Below are positions 1 to 8,535 of a stretch of DNA of 64,000 nt, one piece after another (the stretch's first letter is position 1; every line of letters begins with the position of its first letter). Under the pieces are notes generated by a model. The model did no database searches, was not told the DNA's origin, and saw only the letters and a list, made by a program, of their open reading frames with translations. The stretch is from Cupriavidus necator. GTDB lineage: Bacteria > Pseudomonadota > Gammaproteobacteria > Burkholderiales > Burkholderiaceae. Location of the stretch: assembly GCA_022041995.1 (NCBI GenBank), contig CP074384.1, positions 1 to 64,000 of the forward strand, read 5' to 3'. The translations under genes were made by a program, and so were the position numbers.

Positions 1-85
1 TGGGAAGGTTGGAATCACCTTTCGAAACTAGGTATTGATCTGTTGGCGGGTAAGACTGCACAGATCAGCCAATTCACTGATGGTA

Positions 86-229
86 TTATAGGTGCAAGCT
101 TGCGCGGCCGAGGCGCAAGAATTTGCTCGCGAAGGTTATCCGCGAACGGCCGAGATTGTCAGCGAAGTCCGCAACTTCGCGCAGGGTGACCTTGCGGTCT
201 TCCATCGGTAGGGCGCCTACGTTAGCCAT
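86..229 (-). CDS. Possible 47-residue hypothetical ORF
   Basis: A short open frame from an ATG at 229 to a TAA at 86 encodes a basic peptide beginning MANVGALPMEDRKVTLREVA. I do not recognise it. It lies left of the candidate origin and could be the fragment of a DNA-binding protein or chance coding. No clear ribosome binding site was seen. Confidence 0.2.
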   Translation of the reverse strand: MANVGALPMEDRKVTLREVADFADNLGRSRITFASKFLRLGRASLHL

Positions 230-429
230 TCCGCGCTTTCTCCATACTGTGACGTTGAAGCGCAGAATACACGAATACGCGTAAACAAGCTTGTATTGAG
301 GCTACTTTTTGGCCCCCACATGAAGAAAACTCCGCAAATACTGGGGCATCGGTGTGCATTTACATTCTCAGCACCAGTCAGTCAGCCCTTTCACACTTCT
401 TGGCCAGCCGCCCTCGACTAGCCACCTAT

Positions 430-790
430 AAAGACGCCCAAACCTAGCTCGCACAAAAACCACCCTGGGTCGGTTTTTGTGCAGCCCGATCTGGTTGGGA
501 ATTTTTCCTTATTTTTCAAACGCTTAGCGGCCAACTTCACAAATGCCGAATTTTTGGATACCTGGGTTGGTTTGTGTTTTTTGAAAGACAAAACCCGCAA
601 ACGAACAAACACCGCGAAAAAACGTTATTAATCAAGGCTACACCCTGTGGATAGGTACGGTTTTTGGGCAGAGTGGGATGATTTTTGTGCCACCCAGGCT
701 GGAAATTGGTCGGTCGCAGACGAAACTTGTGGGTACAGGGGCGGTTTTTGGGCAAACCTACCGAGTAGAACGGGGCGGTTTTTGTGTTGA
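430..790. other. Candidate plasmid replication origin (iterons, DnaA box, AT-rich stretch)
   Basis: Immediately upstream of the rep gene the core GGTTTTTGTG/GGTTTTTGGG recurs on the plus strand near 472, 659, 743 and 777, with a variant GATTTTTGTGCC near 679 and an inverted copy at 451-461. A site at 646-654 reads, on the minus strand, CTATCCACA, one mismatch from the DnaA box TTATCCACA. The stretch 490-640 is rich in A/T runs. This combination is the usual architecture of an iteron-controlled theta origin served by a Rep_3/RepA-type initiator. Function is inferred from layout. Confidence 0.55.
451..482. repeat. Inverted iteron pair
   Basis: GCACAAAAACC at 451-461 and GGTTTTTGTGC at 472-482 form a perfect 11-bp inverted repeat around a 10-bp spacer. 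The half-site matches the direct repeats further right. In iteron plasmids such inverted half-iterons often serve as the operator through which Rep dimers autoregulate, so an operator role is plausible here. Confidence 0.5.
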
Positions 791-840
791 CATGCCAATC
801 TGCGCTGATAGAGTGCCGAGGATTGGAGTCACAAGAACGC

Positions 841-1134
841 ATGGAAAACCAAGCTCTCACCGTCACGCCGCATCAGCTCGCCTTGGACATCTTTGAAGAC
901 ATGTCCGGACAAGGTCGGCCGATTCACCAGTCGACGCGAGAAATTGGCTTCATCCGAAACAATATCTTCACGAGGGTGGGCGGCTTGGGTATTGCCGCAC
1001 GTCGCATTCTGGACGCCGCGTACTTTATCGTTGCAACCAAAGCACCCGAGGAGTTGCTCGACGATAAGGTCTACACGTTTACCGCGGAGGTAAAACTACT
1101 TCAAGTGGCTTATGCGTTACGAAGGAAGTCGTAA
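841..1134 (+). pseudogene. Rep_3-family replication initiator, N-terminal part (frameshifted)
   Basis: The frame opening at ATG 841 encodes the amino-terminal winged-helix region of a plasmid initiator: MENQALTVTPHQLALDIFED, then a stretch ending in FTAEVKLLQ. It ends at a TAA at 1134 in a short unrelated tail. The next frame, starting inside it, continues as YFKWLMRYEGSRN, the expected sequence. Removing one A from the A4 run near 1093-1096 would join the two parts as EVNYFKWLMRYE. Either the gene is broken, or there is a +1 frameshift, or the base call is wrong. It lies directly downstream of the iterons, as expected for a rep gene. Confidence 0.7.
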
Positions 1135-2245
1135 CCATGCCCACCTTGTTTCGCAGATGCGGTCGGCCGCAAATGCTCGCGTTGACATCATGACCGCGCC
1201 GTCTATCGAGGAGATAACGGAAAAGGATTCGTGGGGCACGATTGGTCTACTTGGCGACTGCTACATTGAGCGCAATGTCGTCTTTATCCTCTTGTCTGGT
1301 CGGGTTATCAAATATGTCATCAACCCGTACAAGGCACATTGGCTGAGCTTGCGAGCCTCTACGTCGTTCTCGTTATCACTTGCGCGAGCCATCTACGACC
1401 GCCTTATTCCATGCGAGGGGCCCGGCATAACTGAGTGGTTTGCATACAGCGAGCTTCTCGAATGGCCGGGTAAGGTTGGCGAGTCGCGCAAAGAGGTCAA
1501 GGAGTTCAAGAAACACTTCCTGGTTCCAGCTATCCAGCAACTCAATCAGGTTTCAGATTTTGACGTGAGCTGGGAGCCCAACGCAGAACGTGTCCCACCC
1601 GAGAAGTTGAAAATCCGGTTTCGATTCACTAAAAAGCAAGGGGCAGATGCGGCGAGGGCAGGCATTGACGATTCGATGTATCTCACTCTCCACAACGAGT
1701 TTGCATTTGATGCGCCCGAGTTTGACCGGATTGCTAAGAATCGCGCGGATTGGACCGACGAGGTCATCGAACGCGCTATCGAATATACCCGTGCCAAGGT
1801 GAATGAAGGAAAGGTCACCAGCAGTCCAAAGGGATACTTATTAAGAGCCATCGAAGGCAAGTTCCGGCTTGGCGACGCTGACCGTCGCATGGCAGAGGTC
1901 AAGGCGAAGCAGCTCGAGGATTCCAGGAATGAAAGGCGTGGGCGGGAAGATGCGCGTGCTAAGGTGGAAGCCAGTCTCCAAGCTCAGAACGACCTAGCTA
2001 TGGCCAAACTGAGCGACGAAATCAACATTGGGAAGCAGCTTTTCGAGGCTGCCGATGACAACGTGAGGAAAGACCTAGTCCAATCCTTCGTGTCTCAATT
2101 GTTGCCACAGCGGCTTATTGACAGGCAAGGGGTCGCCCGTGAGAGGTTGACTCCCGCAACCATCCTTACTGTCAATCGTGTAGTCGCAGAAGCCTTCTGT
2201 ACTCACGTCTATGCGCGGTCGAAAAAAGCCCGCGCAAAAGACTAG
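1112..2245 (+). CDS. Rep_3-family plasmid replication initiator, main part
   Basis: This 377-residue frame carries most of an initiator protein of the Rep_3 (RepB/RepA) type. Such proteins bind iterons as monomers through two winged-helix domains and open the origin. Visible features are the YFKWL-like strand just before the first ATG, a second winged-helix region around FTKKQGADAARAGIDDSMYL, and a charged helical C-terminal half (about residues 230-310) rich in Lys, Glu and Arg. The first in-frame ATG at 1112 lies inside the fold, so the true start is probably 841 in another frame, giving about 467 residues. The gene sits beside the origin and marks the replicon as a plasmid or secondary chromosome. 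Confidence 0.72.
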   Translation: MRYEGSRNHAHLVSQMRSAANARVDIMTAPSIEEITEKDSWGTIGLLGDCYIERNVVFILLSGRVIKYVINPYKAHWLSLRASTSFSLSLARAIYDRLIPCEGPGITEWFAYSELLEWPGKVGESRKEVKEFKKHFLVPAIQQLNQVSDFDVSWEPNAERVPPEKLKIRFRFTKKQGADAARAGIDDSMYLTLHNEFAFDAPEFDRIAKNRADWTDEVIERAIEYTRAKVNEGKVTSSPKGYLLRAIEGKFRLGDADRRMAEVKAKQLEDSRNERRGREDARAKVEASLQAQNDLAMAKLSDEINIGKQLFEAADDNVRKDLVQSFVSQLLPQRLIDRQGVARERLTPATILTVNRVVAEAFCTHVYARSKKARAKD

Positions 2246-2251
2246 GCGCCT

Positions 2252-2876
2252 TTATACCTCCTCCCGCGGGCAGCGAAATACGAATCCCGGCTCCATCGCG
2301 GGCATGTTGTGACTGCGGCTTTTTCCTATCACGCCGCGCAGACGTTCAATAGCTGCGCGCGCCGTCGCTGACGGCAACCCCCTACCTTGAGCCTGCAGGG
2401 CAGGGCCAAAGGCCAGCCCGGACGCGACTCGGTCCATCTCGACAAGCCAGACGCGCGCCTGGCCATGCGCCAAAGAGCTTCGGCAGTAACACGATGGAGG
2501 CTGAATCGACTTCATAGGTCGATCCGTCAGGTGCGGAAACCCATCTACCCCGGTACCTCTCTACGAGTTCGGCAATCTGCTGCCGCTCTTGCGCGGCCCG
2601 AGCCTCGGCTGTCCGGTCTTCGTCTTCACGAAGCTTCCGCGTCCGGACTACGTGCCCGAAGTCAATCGGCTTTTCGAGGAGCGACTTGAGGTACGCGAAC
2701 AGTTCTCGCCCCCGGAGCGGCCTGAGCGCATTGCCAGCCGTCGAGACGACGTCCGACAATCGGTGGCCCGCCGTTCGCGCGAGCCTCATCAGTAGGAACA
2801 GCGCGGACATCTTTAGCGCTTGATCGCGCACCAGGGGCGCCAGGTCCATAGGCACCGCCCGACCGCCAATCAGCAA
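2252..2876 (-). pseudogene. Hypothetical plasmid gene, frameshifted, convergent with rep
   Basis: Two overlapping minus-strand frames (2382-2876 and 2252-2515) look like one protein split by a frameshift. The first part includes MDLAPLVRDQALKMSALFLL and a charged coiled-coil-like stretch; it ends near LLPKLFGAW. The second part continues with ARVWLVEMDRVASGL. Dropping one G near 2463 would fuse them. Alanine/arginine-rich composition and the position next to rep suggest a plasmid-borne gene, but I cannot name a function. The upstream side is close to an IS6 insertion at 2932, so the gene may also have lost its original promoter. Confidence 0.4.
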
Positions 2877-2931
2877 AAAGGATCCCGGCCCCGGATGTTT
2901 CTTCCGTGCTTATCCGGTTAGCTCCCAAACC

Positions 2932-3773
2932 GGCTCTGGTGCAAATAGGCGGTCTGTACGAGATTGTTGTTATATAGAGGATACCTCATCAAGCAGACAG
3001 GACGGCCTCCCAGACTGCGGGCGCAGTGGTATCTTTGAGGCCGAGCTTCGCGAGGCCGAATTGGCCCTTGCGAATGCGATGTACCAACTCAATACCAGAG
3101 AGAGTGATCGCTGCGTTCCTGAAACGTTTGAAGCCGAGCATGACTTTCGTCCGGGACTTGATGTTGCGGTGGTCCTGCTCGACCAGATTATTGAGATATT
3201 TCGAGGATCGGACCTTCGTGTCCTCAGGCAGCAAGCCATCGGCCTTCATCTCGCGCACGGCGCGGTGCGAGGCCGCATAGCCGTCAAGCGTGATGATCTT
3301 CGGTGGCTGGCCCTGATGTTTGATCGCCTTCCTGAAAAAGGCTTTTGCCGCCTCCACGTCGCGCTTTGCACGGAGCATGAAGTCAACCGTCTGGCCCACC
3401 CGATCCACCGCCCGATAAAGATAGACCCACTTTCCGCGCAGCTTGACATAAGTCTCGTCAACACGCCAGGACTGGCCGGTGGGGCTGCCGAAGCGATTCC
3501 ACCGTTTGACGAACTCCGGCGCAAAGCGCCGCACCCAGCGCAGGATCGTCGTGTGGGCCAGCGCCAGACCCCGTTCCGCCATCATTTCGACTAGATCGCG
3601 CAAGCTAAGCTTGTAGCGCAGGTACCAGCGAACACACAGAATGATCACATCACGGTCAAAGTGACGGCCTGCAAACAGTTCGTCCAGGCTCTTCAGCTTG
3701 CTCATCGTCGGTTCTCAATTCGTTCAGCCCGACACCTTAACCGATTCGCCCCCGCGCTATTTGCACCAGAGCC
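2932..3773 (-). mobile_element. IS6-family (IS26-like) insertion sequence, copy 1
   Basis: An 842-bp element bounded by perfect 17-bp terminal inverted repeats, GGCTCTGGTGCAAATAG at the left and its complement at the right. It carries one transposase gene. The 8-bp flanks differ (CCCAAACC and CTATGCCG), so there is no target duplication. That is expected when IS6 elements have taken part in replicative cointegrate formation or adjacent deletion/inversion. Two further copies of the same length lie at 12240-13081 and 41036-41877. Confidence 0.93.
2989..3705 (-). CDS. IS6-family DDE transposase (copy 1)
   Basis: A 238-residue transposase beginning MSKLKSLDELFAGRHFDRDV. It has an N-terminal helix-turn-helix (residues about 25-65, LVEMMAERGLALAHTTILRW) and a DDE catalytic core: first Asp in WRVDETYVK, second in ITLDGYAASHR, Glu in NNLVEQDHRNIK. 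Length and motif order are typical of IS26-like enzymes, which move by replicative or conservative cointegration. The sequence is identical to the two other copies in the window, implying recent spread or gene conversion. Confidence 0.95.
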   Translation of the reverse strand: MSKLKSLDELFAGRHFDRDVIILCVRWYLRYKLSLRDLVEMMAERGLALAHTTILRWVRRFAPEFVKRWNRFGSPTGQSWRVDETYVKLRGKWVYLYRAVDRVGQTVDFMLRAKRDVEAAKAFFRKAIKHQGQPPKIITLDGYAASHRAVREMKADGLLPEDTKVRSSKYLNNLVEQDHRNIKSRTKVMLGFKRFRNAAITLSGIELVHRIRKGQFGLAKLGLKDTTAPAVWEAVLSA

Positions 3774-3808
3774 CTATGCCGCGTGTACACGATTCCCCGA
3801 ATTACTCC

Positions 3809-4315
3809 ATGCTATATCTTCACTGTACGCAGAAGCTGCTCAATCGTCTGAAACCCGAAGTGGTCGACGTCGGAAGCAGCACCACGAAGCTTGGCAGTTG
3901 GTACGCAACTGTTTTGCAATGGAGGCCGCAGATTGCGATGCTTGTGAATGAGCGAACGCTATTGCCGGTTCTGATGCCTTTGGCACCAGCGGCCACCCTT
4001 GCGGCCAGGTTTCCTGAGACTCTGGCAGAGATATTGACTGCCCTCGCGGTTCCGCATTCATTCATCGAATCGGAAGTGTCCCAAATGCAGATCGTCAAGT
4101 ACGCCAAGACGCAGAACCGCAGCGTTGTCGGCATCATGACGCAGTTCGCATATCTCGCATATCTCGCATATCTCGCCGAAGGGTATCGTGGCTACGACAA
4201 GATAACCGAGCTCATTGCACGGTCGCTAAAACTGGCGCACACACCATGTAGCCCGCTTTACAAGGGGCCGGTGTTCCCGGACAAAGCATTGCAGGAGCTG
4301 ACGAGCGATGGGTGA
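3809..4315 (+). CDS. DUF6933-like protein
   Basis: A 168-residue protein starting at ATG 3809 (MLYLHCTQKLLNRLKPEVVD). A longer frame opens inside the IS6 element but its first part is IS sequence, so the internal ATG is preferred. Features that I associate with the DUF6933 family are the TTKLGSWYATVLQWRPQ segment, LVNERTLLPVLMPLAPAATL, and AKTQNRSVVGIMTQFAYLA. The biochemical role of the family is unknown to me. The gene begins only 36 bp from the IS6 end, so its native promoter was probably replaced. An in-frame 9-bp triplication encodes a repeated AYL motif near residues 114-122. Confidence 0.6.
   Translation: MLYLHCTQKLLNRLKPEVVDVGSSTTKLGSWYATVLQWRPQIAMLVNERTLLPVLMPLAPAATLAARFPETLAEILTALAVPHSFIESEVSQMQIVKYAKTQNRSVVGIMTQFAYLAYLAYLAEGYRGYDKITELIARSLKLAHTPCSPLYKGPVFPDKALQELTSDG
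4148..4174 (+). repeat. Three tandem copies of a 9-bp unit
   Basis: GCATATCTC occurs three times head to tail inside the DUF6933-like gene, encoding AYLAYLAYL. Unit length is a multiple of three, so slippage would keep the frame and change only the number of AYL repeats. Confidence 0.85.
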
Positions 4316-4650
4316 GCGGTCGCTTGATCGCGAGCTACCGCGGCGCATTCCGGTTCAAGCGGACTGCCCTTGGCTTGGCCGACCGCTGCCCGATGCGGTC
4401 GGCGGCAGACGACCCGTTTCGGTCGCACATACAAGATTCAAGAATGCCTGCTCCCAGGGTGAAAGCGGACCGTGACTACAAAGAGACAAGGATCCACGGG
4501 TTCTCGACTGCCTTCAGTCCGGTACGAGGCGCAGAAATGACCCATCCCCATATCTTCATCGTTAATGTGCGCTGCAGGCTTTCGAAATTCGCGTCAGCGA
4601 AAACGGCTCATACTGAAAGCCCACTCGCTAGAGTACCCCAATATAGACTA
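4316..4650. other. 335-bp stretch with no supported gene
   Basis: A plus-strand open frame crosses this stretch, but it has no recognisable domain and runs opposite a better-supported minus-strand gene at 4651-4875. I see no RNA gene, repeat or IS end here. Confidence 0.4.
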
Positions 4651-4875
4651 TCAGCAAGGGTCGACACGAAAATGGTCTGGTATATCTCGGTTCTGCAAGT
4701 GGCGTTCACGAGCGACATGGACGGGTCTGTAGCCTGCCTTGCAGGCAGCTTCCTTTGCTTCTTTCTGAGTCTTATAGGTTGCAATCTCCTTGCCGCCGAC
4801 TACTACCACATGATGCGTGGTAGTTGCATTCGTGTCGGAACTTAGCGGTCTATGTTCGATATATGCTGCAGCCAT
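4651..4875 (-). CDS. Small hypothetical protein (74 aa)
   Basis: Read from the ATG at 4875, the gene encodes a compact soluble protein. Its middle reads HHVVVVGGKEIATYKTQKEA and its end PVHVARERHLQNRDIPDHFR, then VDPC. The pattern of a beta strand pair, a Lys/Glu helix and a basic tail resembles short DUF2188-type or stress-associated proteins, but I do not identify the family with confidence. A ten-base G run sits four bases before the start codon and must act as or displace the ribosome binding site. An upstream in-frame ATG beyond the run is less likely. Confidence 0.5.
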   Translation of the reverse strand: MAAAYIEHRPLSSDTNATTTHHVVVVGGKEIATYKTQKEAKEAACKAGYRPVHVARERHLQNRDIPDHFRVDPC

Positions 4876-4879
4876 AATT

Positions 4880-4889
4880 CCCCCCCCCC
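4880..4889 (-). promoter_or_regulatory. Poly-G10 tract at the ribosome binding site of the 74-aa gene
   Basis: Ten consecutive C on the plus strand (G on the coding strand) end four bases before the ATG at 4875. Tracts this long are prone to slippage, so translation initiation spacing could vary between cells. Functional phase variation is inference. Confidence 0.4.
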
Positions 4890-4902
4890 AATATGCCACC
4901 AA

Positions 4903-5258
4903 GATTAGTAGGTCAATGAATACTAGGAAAGATTGAAAAGGTTGTCAATCGCATTTCAGTGTTCGATTTCGCCATTCGATGCGCGAGCGCCTTTGTAGTG
5001 GCGATCCGTTGCCGCGATCGCCATTCCGGGCGACCGTTGATGACTCACTACTCCGGCTGCAACCGGCATTCCGTTTACACCGCGTGCCAATTTCGTCAAT
5101 GTCTCATTAGGTTCGAGCTACAGCCATTCGAACGAGAGTGGTGACTGTCTCTTCGTGGCCGTCTGCTGCCCCACATGCCTGACGCGTGCCGACACACACC
5201 AAGAAGCCAGACCTCAAGGCCGGCATGCTCCCGCCTGGGCGTTAGCTGAATGTCTTCG
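4903..5258. other. 356-bp stretch with no supported gene
   Basis: Only short frames without recognisable domains occur between the two small minus-strand genes. No terminator-like hairpin or repeat was seen. Confidence 0.4.
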
Positions 5259-5450
5259 TCAGAGAATCCGGAGATACCGGATTTTCCCGATCTGCGACGA
5301 ACGCTTCAGGATCAGGTCGGCTATGTATTCCGGCAGGAGCGCGCGCGGCACGTTAGCCGGTATATCTCCCACGAGCTGCGATGGGACGTGGACGATAAAT
5401 TCGTCCGGCGCATTCTTCAGGCTGTGCTCGTAGCTGACACGATAATCCAT
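5259..5450 (-). CDS. Small hypothetical protein downstream of recD2 (63 aa)
   Basis: From the ATG at 5450 this frame encodes MDYRVSYEHSLKNAPDEFIV and a leucine-rich C-terminal half ending near YLRIL. A purine-rich GGGAAAG motif lies just upstream. A longer frame upstream overlaps the helicase gene and looks spurious. It follows the RecD2-like gene by about 50 bp on the same strand and is probably co-transcribed. I do not recognise the family. Confidence 0.45.
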   Translation of the reverse strand: MDYRVSYEHSLKNAPDEFIVHVPSQLVGDIPANVPRALLPEYIADLILKRSSQIGKIRYLRIL

Positions 5451-5502
5451 GACTTTCCCGTCCCTGGAGGATGATCCTTCTGCGCCGGATTTTATCAGTG
5501 CG

Positions 5503-7701
5503 CTACTCCGGGACGCCGCGTAACCATTCCCCGAGCTTCGAGCAGCGACGTTCCGTTTGCCTGCCTTTGACGGCCATCGCCAGTGCACGCTTTTGCCCGA
5601 CGAGGACAACGAGGCGCTTGCCGCGGGTGATGCCGGTGTAGATCAGGTTCCGCTTGAGCATCATGTAGTGCTGCGTCGAGACCGGTATCACCACAACCGG
5701 ATATTCCGATCCCTGGGATTTGTGAATCGTCGTCGCGTAACACAGCACCAGTTCGTCGAGTTCGCCGAATGCGTAGGTGACGATGTGCTCATCAAAGGTC
5801 GCGGTGAGCTCCTGCTCTTCAGCGTCGATGTGGGTCACAAATCCGATGTCGCCGTTATAGACGTCCTTGTCGTAGTTGTTTTCGATCTGCATGACCTTGT
5901 CGGCTACGCTAAAGCGATAGCCAAACTTCTCGATGCTGTGGTCGCCCGGCGGGTTCAGCGCCTCCTGCAACAATTGATTGATGCCGCGAGCCCCGGTGAG
6001 GCTGCGGTTCATCGGGCACAGCACCTGAATGTCGCGCACCGGGTCGAGCTGGAATTTTCGCGGTAGCCGGGTCTTGACCAGGTCGACGACCGTTTCGGCA
6101 ATCGCCTCCGGTTCCTCGGCCGGCACGAAATAGAAGTCCGACTCTTCGCCTTTTCCCGGCAGCGACGGAAATAGCCCCTGATTGATCTGGTGGGCACTTC
6201 GGACAATGCGCGAGGTAGCCGCCTGACGAAATACCTCGGTCAGGCGCACGACCGGCATCGCGCCCGACTCGATCAGATCATCGAGAACCTGTCCCGGGCC
6301 GACCGAGGGCAGTTGATCCACGTCCCCGACGAAGATTACTGCCGTCTCGCTTGCCACCGCTTTGAGCAGCTGGTTCGCCAGCGGCACGTCGACCATTGAG
6401 CACTCATCGAGCACCAACAGGTCGCATTCAAGCGGCGAGTCCTCATTGCGCTTGAATTGGCCATTGGCGGGATTGACTTCGAGCAGCCGGTGGATCGTCT
6501 TCGCCTCAAGTCCGGTCGATTCCGACAAGCGCTTGGCCGCGCGGCCGGTTGGCGCACACAGGAGCGCCTTGACCCGCTTGGCCCGCAGGATCGTCAGGAT
6601 CGAATTGACCAGCGTGGTCTTGCCCACGCCGGGGCCTCCGGTGATGACCAGCAGCTTTGACGAGAGCGCCAGATGGATCGCCTGCTTCTGGCTTTCCGCG
6701 AGCTCGATCGTGAGTTTCTGCTCGACCCACGGGATCGCCCGCGCGGCGTCAATCGAACCCCACGACGGCGCGCCCGTTCGAAGGCGACAAATCTGCGAGA
6801 CAATCGAGCGTTCCGCGTTATAAAGCGGCGCGAGAAAAACACTGGGCACATCATCAAGCGTGTCGGCGACGACCACGCCCTCGGACAGTTCCTCGTCGAT
6901 TGCCACCTCAATGATGGCTTCGGGAATGTCGAGCAGTTTGACTGCGAGCGACACCAGATGCGTCCGGGGCAGACCGCAATGCCCTTCTCCGGCGGCCTCT
7001 GACAGCGCGTACGATACGCCGGCTCGCGCCCGAATCGGCGCGTCGCGCGCGATACCAATTTTCTGGGCAATGGTATCGGCCGTCAGGAAGCCGATGCCAC
7101 GGATGTCCTGTGCCAACCGGTAAGGATTTTCGCTGACGACGGCAATCGCGTCCTGACCGTAGGTCTTGAAGATGCGCACCGCCCGCGACGTGGAGACCCC
7201 GTTGCCATGCAGGAAGACCATGATTTCGCGGATGATCTTCTGGTCGGCCCAGCCGGAGGTAATCTTTTTCGCGCGAACCTCGCCAATGCCGTCAACTTCG
7301 CGCAGACGTGCCGGCGTTTGTTCAATCACGTCGAACACGGCGGCGCCGAACGCCTTGACCAGCCGGCTGGCGTACACCGGACCGATACCCTTGACCATCC
7401 CGGAGCCGAGGTAGCGCTCGATGCCGGTCAGCGTGTTCGGCGGCGAAATCTTGACGAAAACCGCCTTGAACTGCCGACCGTGCTCGCGATCGGTCACCCA
7501 CGTGCCCGACGCTGACGCGTACTCTCCTGGCGACACAGTGGGGGCATGTCCGATCAGAGTGATGAGGTCACGCTCGCCCTTGACCTTCAGGCGCAGGACG
7601 CAAAATCCGTTATCGGCGTTGTGGAACGTGACGCGCTCAACCAGTCCCGCGAGGCGATCAGGCTCGGGCTTGGGAGTGACGTTGGGTGGGCTTGCTGACA
7701 T
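5503..7701 (-). CDS. recD2: RecD2-like SF1 DNA helicase
   Basis: A 732-residue helicase of the RecD2/TraA-like group, started at MSASPPNVTPKPEPDRLAGL because earlier methionines precede a non-conserved tail. Order of features: an N-terminal OB-like domain, helix-hairpin-helix repeats (GSGMVKGIGPVYASRLV, DGIGEVRAKKI, IRGIGFLTADTI), Walker A GGPGVGKTT, motif Ia APTGRAAKRL, Walker B LLVLDECSMVD, motif III GDVDQLPSVGPG, and motifs V/VI ATTIHKSQGSEY and YTGITRGKRL. RecD2 proteins are 5'-3' helicases that act alone, outside RecBCD. The length and full motif set suggest an active enzyme. It lies between two IS6 copies, so it may be accessory cargo. Confidence 0.92.
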   Translation of the reverse strand: MSASPPNVTPKPEPDRLAGLVERVTFHNADNGFCVLRLKVKGERDLITLIGHAPTVSPGEYASASGTWVTDREHGRQFKAVFVKISPPNTLTGIERYLGSGMVKGIGPVYASRLVKAFGAAVFDVIEQTPARLREVDGIGEVRAKKITSGWADQKIIREIMVFLHGNGVSTSRAVRIFKTYGQDAIAVVSENPYRLAQDIRGIGFLTADTIAQKIGIARDAPIRARAGVSYALSEAAGEGHCGLPRTHLVSLAVKLLDIPEAIIEVAIDEELSEGVVVADTLDDVPSVFLAPLYNAERSIVSQICRLRTGAPSWGSIDAARAIPWVEQKLTIELAESQKQAIHLALSSKLLVITGGPGVGKTTLVNSILTILRAKRVKALLCAPTGRAAKRLSESTGLEAKTIHRLLEVNPANGQFKRNEDSPLECDLLVLDECSMVDVPLANQLLKAVASETAVIFVGDVDQLPSVGPGQVLDDLIESGAMPVVRLTEVFRQAATSRIVRSAHQINQGLFPSLPGKGEESDFYFVPAEEPEAIAETVVDLVKTRLPRKFQLDPVRDIQVLCPMNRSLTGARGINQLLQEALNPPGDHSIEKFGYRFSVADKVMQIENNYDKDVYNGDIGFVTHIDAEEQELTATFDEHIVTYAFGELDELVLCYATTIHKSQGSEYPVVVIPVSTQHYMMLKRNLIYTGITRGKRLVVLVGQKRALAMAVKGRQTERRCSKLGEWLRGVPE

Positions 7702-8535
7702 GAACGAGGCGCGGCTTGTTGTATTGCTACTGAAACGCTGACAGGACGGCATCCTATCGCGTAACTGTCGCTTCATGGCCGGCTACGTCAGTTCCAGCGC
7801 CTTCAATGTCATCGACTTTGCTCGTCTCATCCAACTCCATCCGTGCCACATAACGCTGATATTCAGTGCCAAATAGCGCTCAAAGTCACAGGCGGCTGTC
7901 ACGCCGCGATTGCCGAATCCTTCGCCGCATCCGTCTCCCCCGAGTCCGATGAGCAAACAACGCATGATGGTGGACCTGCTGCCCGAGTTCGACGCTGCCC
8001 CCTATCTGGACAGCGAGGCAGCGCCGCGCCAAGGCGTGGCGGCGGCGCAACGATTGACGTCCGCCGAGCGCTTGTGGCGGCACTTTCTCGGCCGGATTTT
8101 ACAGAATTCCCTCCCAACGCGTTGACACCCATCAGCGGGCCGATGTCAAGTGAGAAAAGTACACCCAACGACTTGCGCTGGCAGTCGATTTCCTTTCCTG
8201 CAAGCCGATTTTGCTGTTTGCTGAGCGCTCCCGTTTCTTCAATTCCTGGCTGCGACGGATCGCGCCAGACACCCATCGGGATCAAGCGATCGGCTTACAA
8301 CGGTTGCCTGTCGCCCTGGTGGTTTCACCACCCCAGAAGAACGTTGGTGCCGCAACGTGTCCATGGGTTTCGCACAGAGCTGGGGTTGCCGAACTACCGG
8401 CACCAATCCACGGCTGGCTCACGTTGCAGGCGATCCGCTTTACAGCACATCGGAGACGGCGGCACGGCATCCTATTCAGAGGACATGGTTAGTGGCCAGT
8501 CAACGCTCGAGGCTTGCTGGTCGCCGTCGTAACTT
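7702..8535. other. 834-bp stretch without an intact gene; HigA-like antitoxin remnant near 7949
   Basis: The only recognisable piece is at about 7949-8022 (+), MSKQRMMVDLLPEFDAAPYL followed by DSEAA. It resembles the start of HigA-type putative addiction module antidotes, which commonly begin with an FDAAxYLDSEEA motif. The similarity then stops and no toxin follows. The rest has long frames on both strands with no domain I can name. Confidence 0.3.

Noticed and set aside
2924..3781. Target site duplication around IS6 copy 1
   Set aside because: Flanking octamers CCCAAACC and CTATGCCG differ, and none of the six IS6 flanks match one another in either orientation.
4312..4845. 177-codon plus-strand frame
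   Set aside because: No domain, no ribosome binding site and overlap with the better minus-strand gene at 4651-4875.
7783..8532. Several overlapping frames between recD2 and IS110
   Set aside because: Both-strand frames of similar length with no domain; only the short HigA-like start at 7949 had recognisable sequence.
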